Below, piece by piece: positions 1-6,178 of a stretch of DNA of 64,000 bases (position 1 is the stretch's first letter; every line of letters begins with the position of its first letter). The DNA is taken from contig NZ_CP044549.1 of assembly GCF_009859475.1 (NCBI RefSeq), positions 1,364,001 to 1,428,000 on the forward strand. The letters run 5' to 3'. The stretch is from Hydrogenophaga sp. BPS33. Lineage in GTDB: Bacteria; Pseudomonadota; Gammaproteobacteria; Burkholderiales; Burkholderiaceae_C. A model generated the notes under the pieces. That model worked only from the letters and a program-made list of their open reading frames with translations. It made no database searches and was not told the origin of the DNA. The position numbers and the translations under genes were made by a program.

Positions 1-805
1 TGGCCCGTTGCGGCTCGTCCTTCATCATCTTCAAGGCCTCGTTCAGGCCGCTCACCAGCTTGGCGCAGACCTCGCCGGACTTGGCGCAGAAGTCCGCGCG
101 CGTGGCGATGATGTTGGACGCGTAGGGGTTGAGTTCGGGCTGGTCGTCGCGCGGGTTGCGGATGACCACGCGCGCGCCGTCCTGCACCGCCATGGAAATG
201 AACGGCTCACCGAAGATGAAGCCATCGATTGCGCCCGACTTGAGCGAGGACACCATGTTGGGCGGCTGCATCGGGGTGAGGGTGAAGTCGCGGTCGGCGT
301 CCATGCCCACCTTCTTCGCGATCGATTTGATGAACGCGTGCGGCATGCCCAGCGGCGTGTCGATGGCCAGCGTCAGCCCCTTGAGCGCGGCCGTGCGCGA
401 AGCCAGGTTGCCGGTGAGGTTGATCTTGCGCTCGGCCACAGCCTTGGGGCTGAGCACGACTTCCATGAGGAATTCTTCGTGCGTGGTGGCGATGACCTGC
501 AAGGCCTGGCCCCGCGCCGAGGCGCGCAGCACCGAGGTGACGGCAGTGCTGGCGAAGTCGGCGCTGCCCGCCACCATGGCGTTGGTCGCGCCCGGGCCGG
601 CGATCAGGGGCAGCTTCACATCCAGACCGCGCTTCTTCCAGAGATCGGCATCGGCGGCGATGTAGATCGGCGCAAAGATGATGGCGGTGGCCGGCAGGGC
701 CAGCGTGGTGGTGATGGTCTGCGCGGCGACGCCCCACGAAGCCGTCGCGGCCGCGAACACGGCCAACACCCGGGCCCAGCCGGGAATGCATTTCAGATGC
801 GTCAT
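1..805 (-). CDS. ABC-type substrate-binding protein, SsuA/NMT1-like (partial, C-terminus beyond left edge)
   Basis: The minus-strand reading frame opens at an ATG at 805, behind a GGAG about 8 bases upstream, and runs off the left edge without a stop (about 268 codons visible). The first ~28 residues form a signal peptide ending near VAAQ. The mature part starts with a strand-rich segment (TLALPATAIIFAPIYIAAD) and a following glycine-rich turn (LIAGPGATNAMVAGSADF), the pattern of NMT1/SsuA/TauA periplasmic receptors. An internal GAIDGFIFGEPF segment also fits this fold. It should be the binding subunit of an ABC importer for a small organic or sulfonate-like solute. No permease or ATPase partner is visible, so the ligand is unknown. 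Family assignment is fairly secure. Confidence 0.8.
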   Translation of the reverse strand, partial: MTHLKCIPGWARVLAVFAAATASWGVAAQTITTTLALPATAIIFAPIYIAADADLWKKRGLDVKLPLIAGPGATNAMVAGSADFASTAVTSVLRASARGQALQVIATTHEEFLMEVVLSPKAVAERKINLTGNLASRTAALKGLTLAIDTPLGMPHAFIKSIAKKVGMDADRDFTLTPMQPPNMVSSLKSGAIDGFIFGEPFISMAVQDGARVVIRNPRDDQPELNPYASNIIATRADFCAKSGEVCAKLVSGLNEALKMMKDEPQRA

Positions 806-985
806 GCCAAAGCTCCTTTTGAACGGAAGTGCGGTTTGAATTGCATGCATAAAATCCAGTATTCGGCATAAAAACCGAATTTGCATTGGTATTTTCGCCT
901 AGATTGCATGCATGTTGGGGCACTCACGAAGGAAACTCGAAGCGCGGCAACCGCCCATGGACCATGAACACGATGAATCGGGGCG
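806..985. promoter_or_regulatory. AT-richer control region with paired TGCATGCA palindromes and an inverted repeat
   Basis: This stretch upstream of the minus-strand binding-protein gene is clearly more AT-rich than its surroundings. It carries two copies of ATTGCATGCAT (840-850 and 903-913), whose TGCATGCA palindromes lie 63 bases apart. Between them is an inverted repeat with arms ATTCGG (861-866) and CCGAAT (875-880). Paired palindromes spaced by whole helical turns upstream of a transport gene suggest a repressor or activator region. The regulator is not visible in the window. Confidence 0.4.
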
Positions 986-1138
986 ATGCTGCACGTGCCC
1001 TACCGCGGTGCGGCCCCCGCGATGAACGGCCTGCTCGGTGGACAGGTGCAGGTGATGTTCGATTCGCCCGGCAGCGTGGCGCCGAACCACGACTCCGGCA
1101 AGGTGCGCGCCTTGGCGGCCATGGGCAACAAGCGTTGA
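977..1138 (+). pseudogene. Remnant of a Bug-family (TctC-like) tripartite tricarboxylate receptor
   Basis: About 53 codons remain of a Bug-type solute receptor. The frame opens after a TGA at 974-976 and ends with a TGA at 1136-1138. The translation contains LHVPYRGAAPAMNGLLGG and then QVQVMFDS and GKVRALA. These match the middle of intact Bug proteins in this window, for example the LHVPYKG and GTLRALAVTT parts of the protein at 24930-25922. There is no signal peptide, no N-terminal VIVP motif and no C-terminal lobe, so this is a decayed fragment and not a functional gene. Confidence 0.6.
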
Positions 1139-1150
1139 CCCACGCTGCGC

Positions 1151-1285
1151 ATGTGGACTGCGGCCTATCCCCTGATCAAGACCGCCCACGGCGGGCTGGC
1201 CTTTGTGATGGCCCTGGCGTGCTTCGCGATGATGGTCTGTATCGCCCGCGCGCACGACCCACTGGGTTTTCTGCGCTTCGCCTGA
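1151..1285 (+). CDS. Small hydrophobic ORF of unknown function
   Basis: This 44-residue ORF begins at an ATG 12 bases after the Bug remnant and ends 21 bases before the convergent tup gene. It contains one long hydrophobic stretch (roughly residues 10-32, rich in Leu, Ala, Met, Val and Phe) that could span a membrane once, followed by Arg-Ala-His-Asp. I do not recognise a family. No clear ribosome binding site is seen, and it may be a chance ORF or the tail of another decayed gene next to the Bug relic. Confidence 0.2.
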   Translation: MWTAAYPLIKTAHGGLAFVMALACFAMMVCIARAHDPLGFLRFA

Positions 1286-1306
1286 CGCGCGCAGGCGCCC
1301 GCGGCG

Positions 1307-2791
1307 TCAGCGCCAGCCCAGCTCGCCTTGCAGAAACTTCGCGGCTTGCGGGGGCAGGTCGTCACCACCGAAGAAGGCTTCCGTCGGCCGCTCCACGACC
1401 AGGTGGCCCGATTGCAGGTAGGCCACGCGCGTGGCCAGCCGCTTGGCCTGGCCGAGGTTGTGGGTGCTCATCACGATCGTGACCCCGCTGGCAGCGACTT
1501 CCTCGATCAGCTGTTCGATCTCGCTCTTGGCATTCGGGTCCAGGTTGGCGGTGGGCTCGTCGAGCAGCAGGATGTCGGGATGCTGCGCCCAGGCGCGAGC
1601 CAGGCCGAGCCGTTGCTGTTCACCACCCGAAAGCATGCGCGCAGGCCGGTGCAGGTGGCCGAGCAGGCCCACACGCGCCAACGCCTGGCGCACACGCCCT
1701 TCGCGTTCCCGCGCGGGCACGCCGGCCAGCCACAGGCCGATCCACAGGTTGTGCCGCACGGAGAGGTGCAGCAGAAAGGTGCGCTGAAACACCATGGCCA
1801 CGCGCGGCAGGCGCGCTTCAGGTTGCAGCGGCAGGCGCTCGCACCGTCCGGTGTTGGCCACCAGGCCGTGCAGCAAACGCAGCAAGGTGGTCTTGCCCGA
1901 ACCGTTGGCACCGACGATGACGAGACGGTCTGCGCGCCGCAGCGTCAACGAGACGTCCTGCAAGGCCGTGACCGAGCCCAGCCGCACGGACGCCCGATGA
2001 AGCACCACCAGGGGTGTGGGCACGGCGGGCGATGGCGCTCGGGGAATGGGTTCGGGGGGCGCGGCGGGGTTCGTCGCGGCAGGCCCGGCGCGGCGCGCGA
2101 AACCGCTCAACAGGTGTACCAGGCCGGTGGCGCCGTTGATGGCACCCACCACCGCCAGCAGCACGAAGCCCAGCGCCAGCGCCAACGCGAGATCGCCCTT
2201 GCTGGTTTCCAGCGCGATGGTGGTGGTCATCACGCGCGTGACGCCAGCGATGTTGCCGCCCACGATCATCACCGCACCCACCTCGGCGATCGCGCGCGCA
2301 AAAGCGGTGAGCAGGACGGTGGCCACGCCCATGCGATCGTGCACCAGCATGAGCAAGGCCACCGCCAAGGGCCGAGCGCCGAGCGAGCGCAGCTGGTCGC
2401 CGCCATCGGCCAGTGCCGCGAGCACCAGCCGCCGGGACAAGGCGGCGATCAGGGGCGTGACCAGCACGCTCTGTGCCACCACCATCGCCGTTGGCGTGAA
2501 CAGGATGCCCAGTTCGCCCAGCGGACCGGCGCGCGAGAGCAGGAGGTACACGAACAGGCCCACCACCACGGCTGGCAGCGCGAGCAGGGTATTGACCAGC
2601 CACACCAGCAGCGCATGGCCGGGGAAGCGCGCGACGGCCAGCCAGGCCCCGAGCAACAGGCCGACCCCTGCGCCGATGGCGCAGGCGGTGGCACTCACTT
2701 GCAAGGACAGCAAGGTGATGCGCACGAGGTCTGGGTCCGCGTCGAGAATGAGGCGCCAGGCCAGGCCCCAGCTGTCGGTCATGGTGTTCAT
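1307..2791 (-). CDS. tupBC: Fused tungstate/molybdate-type ABC transporter, permease plus ATPase in one chain
   Basis: The 494-residue protein joins both membrane-side parts of a Tup-type oxyanion importer. Residues ~1-235 are a permease with several membrane segments and an EAA-type loop (AIAEVGAVMIVGGN, ~167-180). A Pro/Ala-rich linker (~236-260) follows. Residues ~262-490 are an ABC ATPase with Walker A GANGSGKTT (294-302), signature LSGGEQQ (387-393) and Walker B LLLDEP (408-413). These parts are usually separate TupB and TupC genes. It is the last gene of the minus-strand FDH operon, 45 bases after fdhD, so oxyanion uptake is tied to FDH production. The binding protein TupA is encoded at 15221-16042. 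Tungstate is favoured over molybdate because of TupA, but substrate choice is inferred. Confidence 0.88.
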   Translation of the reverse strand: MNTMTDSWGLAWRLILDADPDLVRITLLSLQVSATACAIGAGVGLLLGAWLAVARFPGHALLVWLVNTLLALPAVVVGLFVYLLLSRAGPLGELGILFTPTAMVVAQSVLVTPLIAALSRRLVLAALADGGDQLRSLGARPLAVALLMLVHDRMGVATVLLTAFARAIAEVGAVMIVGGNIAGVTRVMTTTIALETSKGDLALALALGFVLLAVVGAINGATGLVHLLSGFARRAGPAATNPAAPPEPIPRAPSPAVPTPLVVLHRASVRLGSVTALQDVSLTLRRADRLVIVGANGSGKTTLLRLLHGLVANTGRCERLPLQPEARLPRVAMVFQRTFLLHLSVRHNLWIGLWLAGVPAREREGRVRQALARVGLLGHLHRPARMLSGGEQQRLGLARAWAQHPDILLLDEPTANLDPNAKSEIEQLIEEVAASGVTIVMSTHNLGQAKRLATRVAYLQSGHLVVERPTEAFFGGDDLPPQAAKFLQGELGWR

Positions 2792-2836
2792 GCTTGGACT
2801 GCTTTGTACCGCAGTCCGCGAACTTGCCCGATACGC

Positions 2837-3751
2837 TCAGTTCTCCGCCGTGACAACGGCGTCGGTTTTTTTCGGTGTGGGTTCGGCGTCGAAGCGCTCG
2901 AAACCGGTGTAGCAAAGGAAGCTGCGGTGCGCCGCGCGGCCAAAGAGGGTCATGCCCAGGCGCGAGGCCAGGTCGTGGCCCATGGCGGTCACGCCATTGC
3001 GCGAGACCACGATGGGAATGCCCATCTGCGCGGCCTTGATCACCATCTCGCTGGTGAGCCGGCCCGTGGTGAAGAAGACCTTGTCGGCGCCGCGCACGCC
3101 ATGCAGCAGCATCCAGCCGGCGATGGTGTCGATGGCGTTGTGACGGCCCACGTCTTCGACGAAGACCAGCATGCGCGTGCCCTGGAACAGCGCGCAGCCG
3201 TGGACCGAGCCGGCGCGCCGGTGCACCGAATCGCGTTGGCGCAAACTGTCCAGAACCCCGTGGAGCTGCGTCTGCGTGATGCGCGCGGCGCGCGCATCGG
3301 GCAAACGGATGTCGCCCAGGGCGTCCATCGCATGGCCGAACACCGTGCCCTGGCCGCACCCGGTGGTGACGACGCGGTGCGTGGTGCGCTCCTCCAGGTC
3401 GGCCATCCCCGCGCGCGTCGTAACCGCAGCGGCCTCCACCTCCCAGTCCACGCCAATGGCGGTGACGTCCTCCAGCCGCTCGATCAGCCGCTGGTTGAGC
3501 AGGTAACCCAGCACCAGCAACTCGGGGCGCGCGCCCAGGGTCATCAAGGTCACCAGTTCGCGCTTGTCGACGAACACGGTCAGGGGCCGCTCGGCGGGAA
3601 TCTGGATGGCGCGGCGCTCACCGTCGGAGCCGAGGATCTCGATGTTGCGCAGCAAGGGCACGCGGGCGCGCGTCATGCGCGGCGCGCTGGGCAAGGGTGG
3701 CGGACCGTCTGCGCCGGCTTCGAAACCGAGGTCTTCCAGGGGGTCGTGCAC
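2837..3751 (-). CDS. fdhD: Formate dehydrogenase accessory sulfurtransferase FdhD
   Basis: FdhD passes sulfur from a cysteine desulfurase to the bis-MGD cofactor, a step needed for active formate dehydrogenase. The protein has the family core ERPLTVFVDKRELVTLMT near the N-terminus, then VEDVGRHNAIDTIAGW and FFTTGRLTSEMV, all hallmarks of FdhD. The usual CxxC loop reads TTGCGQGTVFG here, so only the first cysteine is kept. I chose the GTG at 3751, 11 bases past the previous stop (304 residues); an ATG at 3676 would give 279 residues, closer to the usual length. Neither start has a strong ribosome site. It lies between fdhC-side genes and the tup fusion in the FDH operon. Confidence 0.92.
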   Translation of the reverse strand: MHDPLEDLGFEAGADGPPPLPSAPRMTRARVPLLRNIEILGSDGERRAIQIPAERPLTVFVDKRELVTLMTLGARPELLVLGYLLNQRLIERLEDVTAIGVDWEVEAAAVTTRAGMADLEERTTHRVVTTGCGQGTVFGHAMDALGDIRLPDARAARITQTQLHGVLDSLRQRDSVHRRAGSVHGCALFQGTRMLVFVEDVGRHNAIDTIAGWMLLHGVRGADKVFFTTGRLTSEMVIKAAQMGIPIVVSRNGVTAMGHDLASRLGMTLFGRAAHRSFLCYTGFERFDAEPTPKKTDAVVTAEN

Positions 3752-3762
3752 GGGCGTGGCGC

Positions 3763-4131
3763 TCAGGGCTTGGCCCCCTCGGCCGCTGGCTTCGTGGTGC
3801 TGGGCGGCGTCGTCGCGGTCTGGGGTGGCGAATGCGCGCCGGCCGCTTCGATCGGCTTGGGCGTGTAGCTGAACGCGCCCGGGTCGGTGCACGCTGGCGT
3901 GGCCACTGGTGCCTGCACTGTTTTGCCGGCGGCGCGGCTGCGCTCGAAGTAGGTCGCGGCCACACGGTCCATCGACTGGCACAGCTTGTAGGCCGCGACC
4001 TTGTCGCTCCAGGCGGTGCGCGCCGCGGTCTCGGCGGCCTTGGCTTTGGCTTCTTCGGACACGGGAGGCAACTTGGCCATCGCGCTACCGGTCGCGAGGG
4101 CCAGGGACAGCAAGGTGATCTGGTGTTTCAT
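3763..4131 (-). CDS. Small exported protein of the formate dehydrogenase operon
   Basis: This 122-residue protein starts at an ATG at 4131 behind a GGAG. The first ~19 residues (MKHQITLLSLALATGSAMA) look like a Sec signal peptide. The mature part is Ala/Lys/Glu-rich with two cysteines (in KLCQSMD and TPACTDP) that could form a disulfide, and it ends in a Thr/Pro-rich low-complexity tail. I do not recognise a characterised family. Its position between fdhC and fdhD suggests a periplasmic accessory role in FDH assembly or stability. Confidence 0.75.
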   Translation of the reverse strand: MKHQITLLSLALATGSAMAKLPPVSEEAKAKAAETAARTAWSDKVAAYKLCQSMDRVAATYFERSRAAGKTVQAPVATPACTDPGAFSYTPKPIEAAGAHSPPQTATTPPSTTKPAAEGAKP

Positions 4132-4162
4132 CGGGTTCTCCGTGTGCTGCCGGCGCGACGGC

Positions 4163-5302
4163 TCAGGCCTCGCGCGGCCGGGGTGCCGGTTCCTTCGGTG
4201 CCGCCGTGCCCGAGCGTTGTGCCGGAATCTTGCCGGCCTGGATGTCCGCGTACCACAGAGCGTGGTGTTCGCGGGCCCAGCCTTCGTCGACATAACCCGT
4301 GCGCATGGCCTTGTAGGCGCCGCGCATGCCGATGGTGCCGAGGTAGATGTGGCCGAAGAAGGCGCACATCATCAGGACAGCGCCGATGGCATGGAACAGG
4401 TGGGCCACCTGCATGGTGCCGCGCGTGTAGTCCAGGTTCGGCAGCAGTTGGTCGAGCACGACGCCCGAGGCGACCACGGTCAGCCCCAGCACGAAGACGC
4501 CGCCCCAGAAAATCGCCTTCTCGCCCGCGTTGAAACGGTGCGAAGGCACTTCCTGGCCCGAGAGCATGCCGCCACCCTTCTTGATCCACGCCCAGTCGCC
4601 CTTGCGCGGCAGGTTGTCCTTGATGAAGGTGACGATGATGACCACCAGAGACACCGCGAACAGCGGGCCGACGAAGTTGTGCAGCGTCTTCAGGCCATAG
4701 GTGAGCATGCCGAACAGCGTGCTGCCCAGCACCGGCAGCAGGAAGAACTTGCCGAATGCCATGACGATCCCGGAGATCGCCAGCAGCACGAAGGCGATGG
4801 CGTTGAGCCAGTGCGCGGCGCGCTCGAATGGCGTGAAGCGTTCGATGCGCCGCCCGCCCTGCGCATGGTCGTGGCCGATCGCACCCTTGGTGAAATAGAA
4901 GATTGCGATGGCGACCAGCACGATCAGCATCAACGAGCCGCCGTAGGGGATGATCACGCGGTTGCGCACCTGGCGCCAGGCTTCGCCGGCCGTGGTGAAC
5001 TCGGAGCCCGGGTAGCGGACGAAGCGCTGGATCAGCACGCCTTTTTCGACGCCGGGCAGGTTCGTCACGCCCGCCGCTTCGCCCGACTCGCGCACGCCGC
5101 GCCAGAACGGCGCGTTGTTGCCGGGCTGCGAGCGCGCGCGCGCCGCATTGTTTTCATCGGGCTGGGGTTCGGGCGGCGCGACAAAGCCCGCGGGTGGACC
5201 TTTGGCCGCATCCGCGGCCGCAGGCGCGGGTGTCTGCACCTGCGCGCTCGCGATGCCCACCCATGCGGCCAGCAACCAGAGAAACAAGCACCTTTTCATC
5301 AT
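4163..5302 (-). CDS. fdhC: Formate dehydrogenase gamma subunit, membrane cytochrome b
   Basis: This is the membrane anchor of the respiratory formate dehydrogenase; it binds b-type heme and passes electrons to quinone. It has 379 residues and starts at the ATG at 5302, five bases after a GGAGG. A GTG at 5314 is possible but lacks that spacing. An N-terminal signal peptide (to ~ASAQ) and a Pro/Ala-rich periplasmic stretch precede the FdoI-like domain: a membrane segment with ALIVLVAI-like residues, the heme-binding ERAAHWLNAIAF helix, and several more helices, one containing HNFVGPLFAVSLVVIIVTF. It follows the FDH lipoprotein gene and is longer than E. coli FdnI because of the N-terminal extension. 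Confidence 0.92.
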   Translation of the reverse strand: MMKRCLFLWLLAAWVGIASAQVQTPAPAAADAAKGPPAGFVAPPEPQPDENNAARARSQPGNNAPFWRGVRESGEAAGVTNLPGVEKGVLIQRFVRYPGSEFTTAGEAWRQVRNRVIIPYGGSLMLIVLVAIAIFYFTKGAIGHDHAQGGRRIERFTPFERAAHWLNAIAFVLLAISGIVMAFGKFFLLPVLGSTLFGMLTYGLKTLHNFVGPLFAVSLVVIIVTFIKDNLPRKGDWAWIKKGGGMLSGQEVPSHRFNAGEKAIFWGGVFVLGLTVVASGVVLDQLLPNLDYTRGTMQVAHLFHAIGAVLMMCAFFGHIYLGTIGMRGAYKAMRTGYVDEGWAREHHALWYADIQAGKIPAQRSGTAAPKEPAPRPREA

Positions 5303-5320
5303 GGATGCCTCCACCGGACG

Positions 5321-5572
5321 TCACGGCGCGATGCGCGTGTATTCGTTCTGCTGACGGTTGCGTTGCCGGATCTGCTCTTCCCAGCTGGCCTTGTCACCGG
5401 GCTTCCACCCGGGGGCGTCGAAAGCGGGTTGAGCACCGTTCCATGCCTGAGATTCGCCGGCATTCCTGCTGGCGGTCTGCGCCTTCTCGCCACAGGCGCC
5501 GAGCAGTGCCACCAGCAGCACCAGCGCCGTCGCGCAGAACAGCGTTTGCAGCGTGTTGCGTGGATGGGCCAT
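5321..5572 (-). CDS. Small lipoprotein of the formate dehydrogenase operon
   Basis: This 83-residue protein has a hydrophobic N-terminus and a lipobox LLGAC, so the mature protein should begin at that Cys and be lipid-anchored. The rest is polar (Gln, Asn, Arg, Trp) and contains PAFDAPGWKPGDKASWEEQ, a segment with no domain I can name. Its ATG at 5572 overlaps the TGA of fdhB (TGATG), so the two are probably translationally coupled. Its location between the beta and gamma subunits suggests a periplasm-facing accessory role. Confidence 0.75.
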   Translation of the reverse strand: MAHPRNTLQTLFCATALVLLVALLGACGEKAQTASRNAGESQAWNGAQPAFDAPGWKPGDKASWEEQIRQRNRQQNEYTRIAP

Positions 5573-6165
5573 CACTTGCTCGGCTTTCCGTAGGCCGTGC
5601 CCCAGCCCCACACTTCGCTGCCCTTGCCCCGTTGCAGCACGCGGGTGCGGAAGATGTCGGCGACGACGTCCCCATCGCCCCCGAGCAAGGCCTTGGTGGA
5701 ACACATCTCGGCGCAAGCGGGCAGCTTGCCTTCGGCCAGGCGGTTGCGTCCGTACTTCTCGTTCTCGGCGGCACTGCCATTCTCTTCGGGGCCGCCCGCG
5801 CAGAAGGTGCATTTGTCCATCTTGCCGCGCAGCCCGAACGTGCCGTTGCTCGGGAACTGCGGCGCGCCGAAGGGGCAGGCATAGCTGCAGTAGCCGCAGC
5901 CTATGCAGGTGTCCTTGTTGTGCAGCACCACGCCTTCGTCGGTGCGGTAGAAGCAGTCGACCGGGCACACCGCCATGCAGGGCGCATCGCTGCAATGCAT
6001 GCAGGCCACCGAGATGCTCTTTTCCCCAGGCTGGCCGTCGCCCAGCGTGACCACGCGGCGGCGGTTCACGCCCCACGGAACATCGTTCTCGGCCTTGCAG
6101 GCAGTGACACAGCCGTTGCACTCGATGCAGCGCTCAGCGTCGCAGATGAACTTCATTCGTGCCAT
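5572..6165 (-). CDS. fdhB: Formate dehydrogenase beta subunit, four-cluster ferredoxin
   Basis: The 197-residue protein carries electrons from the catalytic subunit to cytochrome b through [4Fe-4S] clusters. Cysteine groups appear in the order CIECNGCVTACK, then CMHCSDAPCMAVCPVDCF, then CIGCGYCSYACP, with further cysteines in CTFC and CAEMC. That arrangement provides four clusters in the DMSO reductase-family beta-subunit layout. There is no own export signal, so it is expected to travel to the periplasm with TAT-borne FdhA. It starts 13 bases after fdhA and overlaps the lipoprotein gene by one base. Confidence 0.93.
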   Translation of the reverse strand: MARMKFICDAERCIECNGCVTACKAENDVPWGVNRRRVVTLGDGQPGEKSISVACMHCSDAPCMAVCPVDCFYRTDEGVVLHNKDTCIGCGYCSYACPFGAPQFPSNGTFGLRGKMDKCTFCAGGPEENGSAAENEKYGRNRLAEGKLPACAEMCSTKALLGGDGDVVADIFRTRVLQRGKGSEVWGWGTAYGKPSK

Positions 6166-6178
6166 GGGTCGGTCTCCT

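Noticed and set aside
207..923. Long minus-strand ORF over the left-edge gene
   Set aside because: Its translation is His/Arg/Gly-rich without a family pattern; the real gene is in another frame and has a signal peptide and binding-protein motifs.
1328..3868. 846-codon plus-strand ORF
   Set aside because: It is the reverse-strand shadow of the tup fusion and fdhD; composition is His/Gln/Gly/Arg-rich and no ribosome site is present.
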